A DNA stretch of 61,625 nt from Spartobacteria bacterium (GTDB taxonomy: Bacteria; Verrucomicrobiota; Verrucomicrobiia; Chthoniobacterales; UBA10450). Of the stretch, positions 17,437-26,490 are shown piece after piece. Position 1 is the first letter of the stretch. Each line of letters begins with the position of its first letter. The stretch is from the NCBI GenBank assembly GCA_003169695.1, contig PNAS01000031.1, positions 31,421 through 93,045 of the forward strand, in the 5' to 3' direction. The position numbers and the translations under genes were made by a program. The notes under the pieces are model-generated. The model was not told the DNA's origin, did not search any database, and saw only the letters and a program-made list of their open reading frames with translations.

Positions 17437-19176
17437 ATGAAAAAGTCTTGCATTTTGCCGTTTGTCGCGGCTCTCGCGTTTTTTGTTTCCTGCCAAAAAC
17501 AACAATCTCGCACAACAGCAGGCAGATCTCGAAACCCGTGAAAAAGCGCTGGCGGACAAAGACGCTGCCGCCGCCACAGCGAATGTTCCGGCGGAGACGT
17601 CGGTTGAGGCGCCGCAAACTGTTCAAGAAACTCGCGATACTTCCGAAAGGCGTTCAACGGCTTCCTAGGCACTTTTTACCAGAAGCTGGAACCGTACGGC
17701 GCCTGGCGCGAAACCTCCGATTACGGTTACGTCTGGCAGCCGCTGGAGGCTGAGGAATCACACAACTGGAGACCATATACCGACGGTCGATTGGTCTATA
17801 CGGACGCCGGTTGGACATGGGTCTCCGAAGAGCCGTTTGGATGGGCGACTTATCACTATGGGCGATGGGTCCGCCTGCGCCGTATCGGCTGGGTTTGGGT
17901 GCCCGGTGAAGAATGGGCGCCTGCCTGGGTTTCGTGGAGAACGAGCAAGAACTACGTCGGTTGGGCTCCACTGCCGCCGGAAGCGCGCTTTGATCGGAAG
18001 AGCGGCATCCGTAATTGGGCGGACAATTATTATGATATCGGTCCCGACCAGTACGCATTTGTTCCGGGCGATGAATTCGGTTCGCGACGCATCCAGCGCT
18101 CGGTGGTTCCGGTCGAGCGCAATGTCACAATCGTAATCGAGACGACCAACGTCACCAACATTACCTACGCTAACGCCACAATTCATTGACCAGGGGCCGA
18201 ACTACGAGGAAATGCGCTCGCACAGCCAGCAACCTATCGAGCGGTACCGCCTCGAACGGCAGGTGAACTCGGAAACAACCGTGCTACCGATGGTGCGCGG
18301 CGAGGTTCTTGTGATGTCGGCGCCTGCGATAACCACTGTTCAGGGAGTAGATCGGCCGCAAACAGTAAAGGAGACTTATTACTCAAGCCATGGTCGAGAA
18401 AAGCTGGGCTGTGGACACCGACCGCTCGGCGGCCGACCGGGCGCGCGCGAAGATGAAGGCAGAAGTGACGCCGCCGCCCGACGCGCCTTCGAAGACGTTC
18501 GTAAAGCCCGCGCCCTCGAGCACCTCCAGCGCGCCGGCGAGAGCGATCCCAGCCCCGGCCAGCGCGAGCCCTATCACGGCTCCGACAACTACGGTCGCCG
18601 CTACGCAGCCGTCAGCTGTGTCTGCTTCGCCTCGCCCGCGCCAGGCGATACCTCCAAAAAGACCCTTACCTTCGTCCACAGTCTCGCCTTCGAAATCCGT
18701 AGAAGCCATCGCCACACCCCGATTGACTACGCCAGTCCCGGCCACGTCCTCAACGCCCGATCGCGCGCCGCGGCACGTTTGTGCCGGCTCCGATGAACAC
18801 GCCGGCAGCTCGCCCAAGTTCAACCCAACCGACAGAAGCCGTCACGAAACCCATACCGCGATATAGTCCGGTACCAAGATCGGTCGCTCCTCCTCGCGTC
18901 ATTCAGCCATCGCCGGTTGTAAATCCAGCCGCAAGTGCGGCGGCGACCGACTCCTCGTCCCCGCCGCCTAACGAAACCAAACCGGTCCTCCGGCACATCC
19001 CACCTGGCGTTCGGACGAAGCCGCCGGCCGCTGTTACCGCAACCCCTTCGTCGAGCGCACTGTCTTCGCCCATCCCGGAAGACCAAAAGGCGAAAAACAA
19101 GAGACCAAAGCGTCCTGGACAGGCGGAGGGCCAGAAGCCGGTTCCGACTCCGACGGGCTCGACTTCGCCTGAATAA
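17437..19176 (+). pseudogene. Frameshifted Trp-rich (DUF6600-type) lipoprotein gene
   Basis: Read through five frame changes, this stretch gives one protein of about 575 residues. It starts with a lipoprotein signal (MKKSCILPFVAALAFFVSC), then LAQQQADLETREKAL. Next comes the Trp/Tyr-rich core (EPYGAWRETSDYGYVW, GWTWVSEEPFGWATYHYGRW, WAPLPPEARF) typical of DUF6600 proteins, and last a Pro/Ala/Ser-rich tail. Frame changes are needed near 17495-17505 (at a run of five A), between 17608 and 17668, near 18187, near 18385 and near 18775. Each piece ends at a stop soon after its frame is left. The neighbours on both sides are intact. It is either a decaying gene or a cluster of sequence errors. Confidence 0.72.
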
Positions 19177-19189
19177 GGCCCATCACAGT

Positions 19190-21958
19190 TTATCGGCGTA
19201 GATCGGCCATGGAATCGTTTCGGGTTGCCAACGTGTGCGCATAGGCCAGCGTGTCGATCGCGTCTACGCTCTTGTCGCGCCGAATGGCTTTGATGCGTGG
19301 AAAGCGCAGAGCTAGACCACTCGAATGTCGAGTGCTCGGTTGGATCGAATCAAACGCGATTTCCAGAACGACGTCCGGCTTCACTTCGCTATATCGCCCG
19401 CGATTCACAATCGTCTGCTTCTTAAAATGCTCGGTCAGCTCGGCGATCTCCGCGTCGGTCAAACCGCTGTAGGCTTTTCCGATTGTAGACAGTTGGCCGG
19501 TTGCCTCGTCGCGCACCGCGAACGTGTAGTCGCTCAAGACATGATTGCGCTTCCCGTGGCCGAGCTCTACCGCGACCACCACGACATCGAGGGTCGCCAG
19601 TTCTTTCTTTAGTTTGAACCAGAACATCCCGCGCCGGCCCGGCGAATAGAAGCTCTCGGGATTCTTCACCATGAGTCCTTCATGCCGGCGGCGGCGCGAG
19701 AGATGAAACGCCCCCTCGATCTCCTCTGCCGATTGGGCAGGATATATCTCTGCCATCTGAAAGTGCGGCGGGAGTTTCAGGCCACGCAATAATTCGCGCC
19801 GTTCACGCAGAGGTCTTCTCAAGAAAGACTGCCCATTCTTCCAGAGCAAATCGAACGCGACAAAAGCGACTGGCACATCCGCCGAGGCGGTTGCAAACAA
19901 ATCCGCTCCTTCACTTTTCCGGCCCAGCCGTTTTTGGAGATCAAAAAATGTTAGTTTCTTGCCGTGTTCGAACGCCATGATCTCGCCATCGAGGATTAAT
20001 TCGTCGTCGAACTTTCGTGCCTGCTCGGCCAGATCGTTGAACTGATTCGTCACGCGGCGCAGATCTCGCGAAAATATTTCCACTCGCCCTGCGCCTCGGT
20101 GAAGTTGCGCGCGAATGCCGTCGAACTTGTCTTCCACGTAAACTGTCGTAGCCGGAGCCATTGTTGCACCGCCACTAGATTCAGCTGCGAAGCGCGCCCA
20201 GATGGCCTCCGCCGTCGGCTCTGGGCTCGCGAGCATACATTTGATCGGACGGAACAAGGAAAGCTCGGCGCGTTGCAACTCGCCTTTCAATGCGAGCAGC
20301 GCCGTTTCTCCGATGTCTCCGAGAAGCATGTTCGCTTCTTTCACGTCATCCAGCGGAAGATCGAAAGCTGACGCGATGGCTTCTTCCACGAGACCCTCGC
20401 GCAAACCAATCCGGAGATCGCCCGTCAAGATCTTGATCATATACTGCCCTTCACGCGCCGAGATTTTTGCGAGGCGGGATTGGAGAAGTTCAGCCTTGGT
20501 CAACGGACCTCGAGATTTATGCAAGGATTCGAAGAAGTCTCGTGATTGATCGAGCGTGAATGGCTCGGGAACAGTCCGGCCTTCGAGAGCTTCCAACGCG
20601 GTCTTGCCGGCGTCCCCGTGGGAGCTGGCGATGAGCCGGAATTCCACCTCGCTCAGCTTGCTGGCGCCGGTCAAGGCACGCTGAATTACTGACCAGCCGA
20701 CCTGCAGAGTGCGCAGATCACTTTGGGGAAACGGTTTGCCGGTGAAGTAGATTGACGCGATACCTAATTGGACCGGTTCCAAAGTTCGGAAGTATTCCGC
20801 GAGCAGACGAATTTTTTCGAGCTTGGCGGGCGTTGCAGCGATCGCCTCACCCGCTTTCGCAAAATCACAGAACTCCGAAGCGACTTCCAACGATGATTCC
20901 TTCGATACGGCAGGGGCGGACGCGCGGAAAGTGTTGAGCGCCAATTCGAGTTGATTCTGTTCGCTCAACGCCCAGGCATCGACGCCGCGGTCTCGCAAGT
21001 CCCGCGCGAACTCGGCGGCGAATCCATGCAGCGTCAGCACGCGCTGCGGTTGGACGAGTTCGACATAGCGCAGGAGGTCCGTGTAATCGGCATGATCGGA
21101 GAGGGGAAAGGCAGCGTCGACTTGATAGCGATAGACTGCATTCGGATCGACTGCCCAACCACTGATCATGGCGACGCGTTTGTCCCGAATTCTTTGCAGC
21201 ATGCGCGAACGGTTTGCGCTCGGCGGACAGATCAGCACCTTGCCGGCGACTTCATCCGCCTTGTATCGTTCGTATTCGCAAAACGATTGCCCAAATTGTT
21301 CGTAGATCCGCGTCATCTGATGGACAGAACCATGCAGCATCGGCTTGAGTCCGGCGCCGGTGAGCGAGCAAAGAATTTCCTGCGCTTTGCCTAACGAGTA
21401 CCCAAGCAGAACTGGAACAGCCCCGGCCTCGAGCGCGTCCCGGCAAAAGGCCACGATCTGCCCGATGACTTCGTCGGTGGGCGGCAACCGATAGCGCGGC
21501 AAACCGTAGGTCGTTTCCATAATCAGCGTCTCGGCGTGCCGCCACTCCGTCGGCTCGGCGGAGCGCCCGGGCCGCAATTTGAAATCTCCGGTGTAAAGGA
21601 GCGATCCGTTGTTAGTTTCAAGGAAGAACTGCGCCGAGCCGAAGATGTGACCCGCGGGCAATAGCATCAGGTCCAGACCGTGCACTATCCTTCGTTCGCC
21701 GAAAGCGACCACATGTTCGTTGCGCTTTCCGGGTAAACGCGCCTGCATCAACCGCGCTGTTCGTTCGGAGACTATAATTTCGTCATGCCGCGCGATGTGA
21801 TCACTATGTGCATGAGAGACAAACGCGAACGGCTTTCGGTCCCAGGGATCGAGCCAAAGGTTTTCGTGCGGCAGATAAACGCCTTGGTAGTAACGAACTT
21901 CGATCACAAAAACTTTTACGCGTGAAACTGCGTCGGCGAAACCGAGATTCGAGTCCAC
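19190..21958 (-). CDS. Fused metallo-beta-lactamase exonuclease and ATP-dependent DNA ligase
   Basis: A 922-residue fusion. Residues about 20-350 are a metallo-beta-lactamase/beta-CASP nuclease (HAHSDHIARHDE, LPAGHIFGSAQ, LYTGDFKL, FPLSDHADYTD), matching the family called ligase-associated DNA exonuclease. Residues about 390-900 are an ATP-dependent ligase: a helical N-terminal domain, the nucleophile Lys in VEDKFDGIRAQLHR, then LDGEIMAF, FVAFDLLW, HEGLMVKNP and FWFKLKK. In many bacteria these are two adjacent genes with a DEXH helicase and act in DNA repair. Here they form one polypeptide. The exact start is uncertain: ATG 21958 lies only 43 bp from the divergent gene. Confidence 0.9.
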   Translation of the reverse strand: MDSNLGFADAVSRVKVFVIEVRYYQGVYLPHENLWLDPWDRKPFAFVSHAHSDHIARHDEIIVSERTARLMQARLPGKRNEHVVAFGERRIVHGLDLMLLPAGHIFGSAQFFLETNNGSLLYTGDFKLRPGRSAEPTEWRHAETLIMETTYGLPRYRLPPTDEVIGQIVAFCRDALEAGAVPVLLGYSLGKAQEILCSLTGAGLKPMLHGSVHQMTRIYEQFGQSFCEYERYKADEVAGKVLICPPSANRSRMLQRIRDKRVAMISGWAVDPNAVYRYQVDAAFPLSDHADYTDLLRYVELVQPQRVLTLHGFAAEFARDLRDRGVDAWALSEQNQLELALNTFRASAPAVSKESSLEVASEFCDFAKAGEAIAATPAKLEKIRLLAEYFRTLEPVQLGIASIYFTGKPFPQSDLRTLQVGWSVIQRALTGASKLSEVEFRLIASSHGDAGKTALEALEGRTVPEPFTLDQSRDFFESLHKSRGPLTKAELLQSRLAKISAREGQYMIKILTGDLRIGLREGLVEEAIASAFDLPLDDVKEANMLLGDIGETALLALKGELQRAELSLFRPIKCMLASPEPTAEAIWARFAAESSGGATMAPATTVYVEDKFDGIRAQLHRGAGRVEIFSRDLRRVTNQFNDLAEQARKFDDELILDGEIMAFEHGKKLTFFDLQKRLGRKSEGADLFATASADVPVAFVAFDLLWKNGQSFLRRPLRERRELLRGLKLPPHFQMAEIYPAQSAEEIEGAFHLSRRRRHEGLMVKNPESFYSPGRRGMFWFKLKKELATLDVVVVAVELGHGKRNHVLSDYTFAVRDEATGQLSTIGKAYSGLTDAEIAELTEHFKKQTIVNRGRYSEVKPDVVLEIAFDSIQPSTRHSSGLALRFPRIKAIRRDKSVDAIDTLAYAHTLATRNDSMADLRR

Positions 21959-22001
21959 CCATCCCGGGGTTGCATTAACAGTGCGTTACGGTTCTCTTTC
22001 C

Positions 22002-22568
22002 ATGACTCCGATGAAGTTTGCGACGATTTTTCTTTTGGCCGCAGTCTCGGCCGGCAATGCCCTCGCTGCGGGCACACCAAAGCTGTTATCGAAGGTGGAC
22101 CCACTACCACTCGCCTTGAGTGACGAATTTCAGTTCCGGAAAACAAAGCTCTTCTATCTGAGCGAAATCCCGCCTAAAGCACGGAAATCAATTTCATCCT
22201 CTGCGCAAAGCACTACGCAAGATCCGGGCATTGCTGCAGCATCGGTGAATTTCGAGCGCACTTATCGAATGTACGGCGCCATTACATTCACCGATACGCG
22301 CCAGAGGTTTGGCAATTATTTCGATTTCTTCTGGCGCGCAAAACGGCCGGCGAATGTGACTGTGCGACTGGAGTATCGGCAGGACAAGCTTCGCTCCTTT
22401 ATCCAAGCCCGCGAAATTTCCTATCCAAACGCGAAGGGCAATCTCAAAACCGAGTTTGCTGTGATCGGCGATGATTATCTCAATGATGGCCGCGTGATCT
22501 CGTGGCGTTGTTTGTTGATCGAGAATGGCCGCATCGTGGCGGAAAACCGTTCCTACTTGTGGGAATGA
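22002..22568 (+). CDS. Secreted protein of unknown function
   Basis: The ATG at 22002 (or 22011) opens a signal peptide (MKFATIFLLAAVSAGNALA). The mature part, about 165 residues, is rich in aromatic and charged residues with a repeated beta pattern (YRMYGAITFTDTRQRFGNYF, FFWRAKRPANVTVRLEYRQ, ISWRCLLIENGRIVAENRSY). It looks like a single beta-sandwich domain. I do not recognise the family. It is divergent from the exonuclease-ligase and upstream of the STAS gene, from which a promoter separates it. Confidence 0.65.
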   Translation: MTPMKFATIFLLAAVSAGNALAAGTPKLLSKVDPLPLALSDEFQFRKTKLFYLSEIPPKARKSISSSAQSTTQDPGIAAASVNFERTYRMYGAITFTDTRQRFGNYFDFFWRAKRPANVTVRLEYRQDKLRSFIQAREISYPNAKGNLKTEFAVIGDDYLNDGRVISWRCLLIENGRIVAENRSYLWE

Positions 22569-22680
22569 GGCGGCCTGGCCGAGGTCGTGGGCCAGACATC
22601 GTTGATTCGAGAGCCCTAAGTTTAATTGGCCCAAATATTTCCGCACCTCCTAGGAAACTGAGTGCAGGGAAGCAGTTGGT

Positions 22681-22708
22681 TTGACACCAGGGGGTGCGAT
22701 CTTATATT
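22681..22708 (+). promoter_or_regulatory. Strong sigma-70-type promoter
   Basis: A perfect TTGACA -35 box, a 16-bp spacer and a TATATT -10 box (five of six). It lies at the head of the STAS/phosphatase/grpE run. The expected transcription start is about 22715, only a few bases before the likely GTG start at 22720. The same TTG could be misread as the start codon of the gene. Confidence 0.6.
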
Positions 22709-22719
22709 TTTCTCACGCA

Positions 22720-23235
22720 GTGCAGTCGTCAATTCAAGTCGGAGTAAACGGCGATGCCGTTTGGGTGAAAGTTGAGGGCAAGGGCAGCTTCCTCAATAGC
22801 GGCAACCTAAAAGAATTCACCCGCGAGATGGTAAATCGCGGTTATCGCGAATTCGTCGTCGATCTGGAAAAATGCACCATGATGGATTCCACCTTTATGG
22901 GGACAATGGCGGGCGTGGCTCTGCGCTTGAAAGAGCTGGGACACGGACATCTCCACGTTATCCATTGCGGCGAGCGCAGTCGCAACCTCCTTTGCGGTCT
23001 CGGTCTCGACCAGATCTTTAGCATCCATGCGAACGGAACGGCGGCGCCGCAATGTGAATTGCTTCAACGCGAATCGACCGCTGAATCGCCCGAAGAAAAG
23101 AAGCAGGAGAACGCCAGGCAGATGCTGGACGCGCATCAGGCGTTGTGCGATGCCGCGCCGCAAAATCTCTCCCGGTTCAAGGACGTTCTCGATTATCTAA
23201 AACAAGATCTCCACCACGGGACGGCGTCGAATTAA
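22720..23235 (+). CDS. STAS-domain protein (anti-sigma factor antagonist type)
   Basis: A 171-residue protein if the GTG at 22720 is used. The TTG at 22681 is the first base of a promoter -35 box and is unlikely to be the start. The STAS fold spans about residues 5-105, with VDLEKCTMMDSTFMGTMAGV; the Ser in MDST is the position phosphorylated in SpoIIAA/RsbV relatives. A charged, helical C-terminal extension (about 60 residues) is unusual for a minimal antagonist. It is directly followed, 14 bp later, by a PP2C phosphatase that could dephosphorylate it. Confidence 0.85.
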   Translation: MQSSIQVGVNGDAVWVKVEGKGSFLNSGNLKEFTREMVNRGYREFVVDLEKCTMMDSTFMGTMAGVALRLKELGHGHLHVIHCGERSRNLLCGLGLDQIFSIHANGTAAPQCELLQRESTAESPEEKKQENARQMLDAHQALCDAAPQNLSRFKDVLDYLKQDLHHGTASN

Positions 23236-23249
23236 TCCACCCGCGGCGC

Positions 23250-24686
23250 ATGTGGCCAATTATTCTTCTTGGGCTATTGATCGCGTGTCTCGCGGGATGG
23301 CTTTTCACGTGGCAACAGCTGCGCAACCGGATTCGCCAGCTCGAGCGTTCTAAAGAAGAGATTCAGATCGAGGAAACGCTGGTTTTCGACTTCTTGCACG
23401 GCTTGGGAGAGGCATTTACCGAGACAATCCGCGCCGCGGATTTGCACCGCCTGATTGTTGAAGGAGCAGCCCGAATTCTCGACGCACATGGTGGCGCGCT
23501 CTATATGATGGAGCGCGCCGGAGGGAAATTAGCGCCCGCCTACATCTCGAAAGGTTGTCCGCCCTTCATCGAAGTGCCGGCGGACGTTCTGCAGAAGACC
23601 GCGACGACTCCCTCGGCGCTGGAGAGCTATTTGCGTCTGCACACCATCCCTCCGGGCGAGGGCATCGTCGGCCGGGTCTGGCAGACACGTGAGCCCGTCT
23701 GCCTGACCGATCTCGCGAATGCCCCCGAGTTGGCAGCACTGCGCAGCACGTCTCTTGGCGCCACATCAGTCATGGTCACGCCCCTGCTTTACGGAAAACA
23801 AAACATGGGCGTGTTGGCGCTAGGCAACGGGCCGATGAGCGCGCCTTTTACGCAGAGCGATTTCGTTGTTTTTAAATCGATCGCCGAGCAATCGGCCTTC
23901 GCGCTTTACAACGCCATCATTTATTCGGAAGCGAATGAAAAAAAGCGTCTCGATCATGACCTCGAGATCGCGCGTGACATTCAGCGCATCCTGCTGCCAA
24001 GCGAAGCGCCGGTCATCGAGGGATTCGAGATTAGCGGCATCAACATTCCCGCGCGCCATGTCAGCGGCGACTATTTCGATTACATCAAAGTGGATGATGA
24101 GAGGCTCGGTGTCGCGATTGCCGACGTCTCGGGAAAGGGCGTGCCCGCGTCGATCATCATGGCCATCTGCCGTAGTGTGTTGCGTAGTCAGGCGACGGGC
24201 AATCCTTCGCCGGCCGATGTTCTGCAAAAAGTAAACCGGCAAATTTATCCCGATATCAAGGAAGACATGTTCATCAGCATGGCCTACGTGATTCTCGATC
24301 ACGCGCGCAACACGATGGTGCTCTCGCGCGCCGGACATGACGCCCCCCTTCTTTACCAGCGTGCGTCGGAAACCGTGACTCCCGTGAAGCCTCCGGGAAT
24401 GGTCGTCGGAATTGACAGTGGAAGCGTGTTCGATAGGATAACGGGCGACTTCGCTCTCTCGTTGGAACGGGACGATTGCCTGCTTCTCTATACGGACGGA
24501 GTGACCGAGGCGCTCGACGCAAACGGAGACGAATTTGGCTTTGACCGCATGGTCCAATGCGTTCGCGCCAGCGCGCCGAGTGGCGCGCCGGCCATGATCA
24601 CGCGTTTGATCGACGAGCTGCGGAATTTCGTTGGAGCGCAGCCGCAAAATGACGACATCACTTTGATCGCTATTCGCAAGACATGA
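23250..24686 (+). CDS. Membrane-anchored GAF-PP2C (RsbU/SpoIIE) phosphatase
   Basis: The ATG at 23250 follows the STAS stop by 14 bp. One membrane helix (MWPIILLGLLIACLAGWLFTW) leads through a coiled segment to a GAF domain (about 60-225) and a PP2C domain. Metal-binding Asps lie in VSGDYFDYIKV, AIADVSGKGVPAS, LLLYTDGVTEA and NDDITLIAIR. Together with the STAS protein it forms a partner-switching module in which a signal sensed by GAF controls dephosphorylation of the antagonist. No anti-sigma kinase is encoded nearby. Its stop overlaps the grpE start by 4 bp. Confidence 0.9.
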   Translation: MWPIILLGLLIACLAGWLFTWQQLRNRIRQLERSKEEIQIEETLVFDFLHGLGEAFTETIRAADLHRLIVEGAARILDAHGGALYMMERAGGKLAPAYISKGCPPFIEVPADVLQKTATTPSALESYLRLHTIPPGEGIVGRVWQTREPVCLTDLANAPELAALRSTSLGATSVMVTPLLYGKQNMGVLALGNGPMSAPFTQSDFVVFKSIAEQSAFALYNAIIYSEANEKKRLDHDLEIARDIQRILLPSEAPVIEGFEISGINIPARHVSGDYFDYIKVDDERLGVAIADVSGKGVPASIIMAICRSVLRSQATGNPSPADVLQKVNRQIYPDIKEDMFISMAYVILDHARNTMVLSRAGHDAPLLYQRASETVTPVKPPGMVVGIDSGSVFDRITGDFALSLERDDCLLLYTDGVTEALDANGDEFGFDRMVQCVRASAPSGAPAMITRLIDELRNFVGAQPQNDDITLIAIRKT

Positions 24687-25237
24687 GAAAAATTCCCGTA
24701 ACTGAATCGCCCGCGAAGGGCGCCGAACCGAAATCGGGGCCGTCTGGCACCGATCCCCGGACCACATCGCCTGATCAAGACGAAGACGAAAGTTTGCAGG
24801 CGGATCTCGACCGTTTTCGCGACCTTGCGCTGCGCAGCCAGGCTGATTTCGAGAATTACAAAAAGCGCGCTGCCCGCGAGAAAGAGGAAGCGATCAAATA
24901 CGCGAACAGCGCGCTCCTGGAGCGGCTCATCGCCATCGTGGACAATTTCGAGCTTGGCCTCGAAGCCGCGCGTGGCGATGGCGAAAACTCCGGGGTATTT
25001 TCCGGCATGAGCATGGTCTTGAAGCAATTGATGGATTTTTTGACCGAGCACGGACTTCAGCCAATCGACGCAACTGGTCAGAAGTTTAATCCCAACCTCC
25101 ACGAAGCCATCGCGCACGAGCCCAGCGAGGAGTTCCCGGAAGGCGTCGTTATCCGTCAGACGCGGCGCGGCTACCGGATGAAGGATCGGCTCCTTCGACC
25201 CTCCAGCGTTGTGGTCTCAAGTGGTCCTGCTGTTTAA
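24683..25237 (+). CDS. grpE: Nucleotide exchange factor GrpE
   Basis: A 184-residue co-chaperone that releases ADP from DnaK. There is a charged disordered N-terminus, a long helix (LRSQADFENYKKRAAREKEE), then the beta-domain (VLKQLMDFLTEHGLQPID, FNPNLHEAIAHEPSEE, GVVIRQTRRGYRMKDRLLRP). The start overlaps the upstream phosphatase stop (ATGA). dnaJ follows after 73 bp; dnaK itself is not in the window. Confidence 0.95.
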   Translation: MRKIPVTESPAKGAEPKSGPSGTDPRTTSPDQDEDESLQADLDRFRDLALRSQADFENYKKRAAREKEEAIKYANSALLERLIAIVDNFELGLEAARGDGENSGVFSGMSMVLKQLMDFLTEHGLQPIDATGQKFNPNLHEAIAHEPSEEFPEGVVIRQTRRGYRMKDRLLRPSSVVVSSGPAV

Positions 25238-25248
25238 CGCTCCTCTTT

Positions 25249-25277
25249 GTCATTCCGAGCGAAGTCGAGGAATCTCT
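25249..25277. repeat. Dispersed repeat, family C
   Basis: A 29-base element between grpE and dnaJ beginning GTCATTCCGAGCG and ending GAAGTCGAGGAATCTCT. Its last 17 bases recur exactly at 26464-26480, and a 27-base version with three mismatches lies at 48767-48793. Confidence 0.75.
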
Positions 25278-25310
25278 GATCATAGTCTCTAAGGGCGAGC
25301 CGTTTTTCCG

Positions 25311-26447
25311 ATGACCAAAAAGCGTGATTACTACGAAGTCCTTGCTGTAGCGCGAGGTGCGTCTGAGGAAGAGGTGAAGCGTGCTTATCGCAAGCTCGCG
25401 GTAAAATTTCACCCGGACAAGAATCCGAACGACCCGCACGCCGAAGAAAAATTCAAAGAGCTCGGCGAAGCCTATGATGTCCTGATGGATGCCGACAAGC
25501 GGGCCGCTTACGATCGCTTCGGACATGCCGCTTTCACACAGGGCACTCCTGGACAGGGCGGCGGTTTTCATGATCCGTTCGATATTTTCCGGGAAGTATT
25601 CGGCGGTAGCGGAACTGGCGGAATTTTCGAAACGTTTTTTGGCGGCGGTGCGACCACCGATCGCGAAGGGCGCCAGCGCGGATCCGATCTGCGTTACGAC
25701 ATGCAGATCACCCTCGAAGAAGCTGCCTTCGGCGTGGAGAAAGAGATAGAAGTCCGCAAGCTCGACACATGCAGCAAATGCAACGGCAAGGGTGCAGATC
25801 CCGGCTCGCGCACCGTCAATTGTCCCACCTGCGGCGGCCGCGGCCAGGTCATAAGTTCGCGCGGATTCTTTCAGGTTTCCCAAACCTGTCCGCGCTGTCG
25901 GGGCGTGGGCCAGATCATCGAGAAGCCGTGTCGCGTTTGTGATGGAGAAGGACGTATTGAGAACACCAGCCGTATCAAACTAAAGGTGCCGGCGGGCATT
26001 TCAGATGGCTCGCGTCTCCGTTCCTCAAGCAACGGGGAGGCCGGCATCCGCGGTGGACCGTCCGGCGACCTTTACGTCGTCATCCACATAAAGGAGCACG
26101 CAATCTTCCAGCGCGAAGAAGACAATCTCTACTGCGAAGTGCCGATTGCTTTCACGCTGGCCGCGCTTGGCGGCGAAATTGCGGTTCCGACGCTCGAAGG
26201 CAAAGCGAATCTTAAAGTGCCCGCGGGAACTCAGAGCGGTCAGGTGTTCAAGCTGCGCGGCAAAGGCATTATTAACGTCAACGCGCGCGATCGCGGTGAT
26301 CTGCTCGCACGTCTTTTAGTCGAGGTGCCGAGCCGTTTGAACAGCGAGCAACGCCAGAAGCTCGAAGAATTTTCCGCTCTCTGCGGCGACGAAAACACTC
26401 CGCTCCGCAAAAGCTTCTTCGATCGTGCGAAAGAATTTTTTCGGTAG
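25311..26447 (+). CDS. dnaJ: Chaperone DnaJ
   Basis: A 378-residue type I DnaJ. The J domain has the HPD motif at residues 34-36, followed by a Gly/Phe-rich stretch ([22 protein letters not shown]). The zinc domain carries four CxxCxGxG units ([32 protein letters not shown]), and the C-terminal substrate domains and dimerisation tail are complete. It is cotranscribed or closely linked with grpE. It stimulates DnaK ATPase and holds unfolded proteins. Confidence 0.97.
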   Translation: MTKKRDYYEVLAVARGASEEEVKRAYRKLAVKFHPDKNPNDPHAEEKFKELGEAYDVLMDADKRAAYDRFGHAAFTQGTPGQGGGFHDPFDIFREVFGGSGTGGIFETFFGGGATTDREGRQRGSDLRYDMQITLEEAAFGVEKEIEVRKLDTCSKCNGKGADPGSRTVNCPTCGGRGQVISSRGFFQVSQTCPRCRGVGQIIEKPCRVCDGEGRIENTSRIKLKVPAGISDGSRLRSSSNGEAGIRGGPSGDLYVVIHIKEHAIFQREEDNLYCEVPIAFTLAALGGEIAVPTLEGKANLKVPAGTQSGQVFKLRGKGIINVNARDRGDLLARLLVEVPSRLNSEQRQKLEEFSALCGDENTPLRKSFFDRAKEFFR

Positions 26448-26463
26448 TCCTTTTTTTTTGAGA

Positions 26464-26480
26464 GAAGTCGAGGAATCTCT
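26464..26480. repeat. Half copy of family C repeat
   Basis: GAAGTCGAGGAATCTCT, identical over 17 bases to 25261-25277, between dnaJ and rsmE. The two copies flank dnaJ. Confidence 0.7.
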
Positions 26481-26490
26481 TGCTGCCCGC

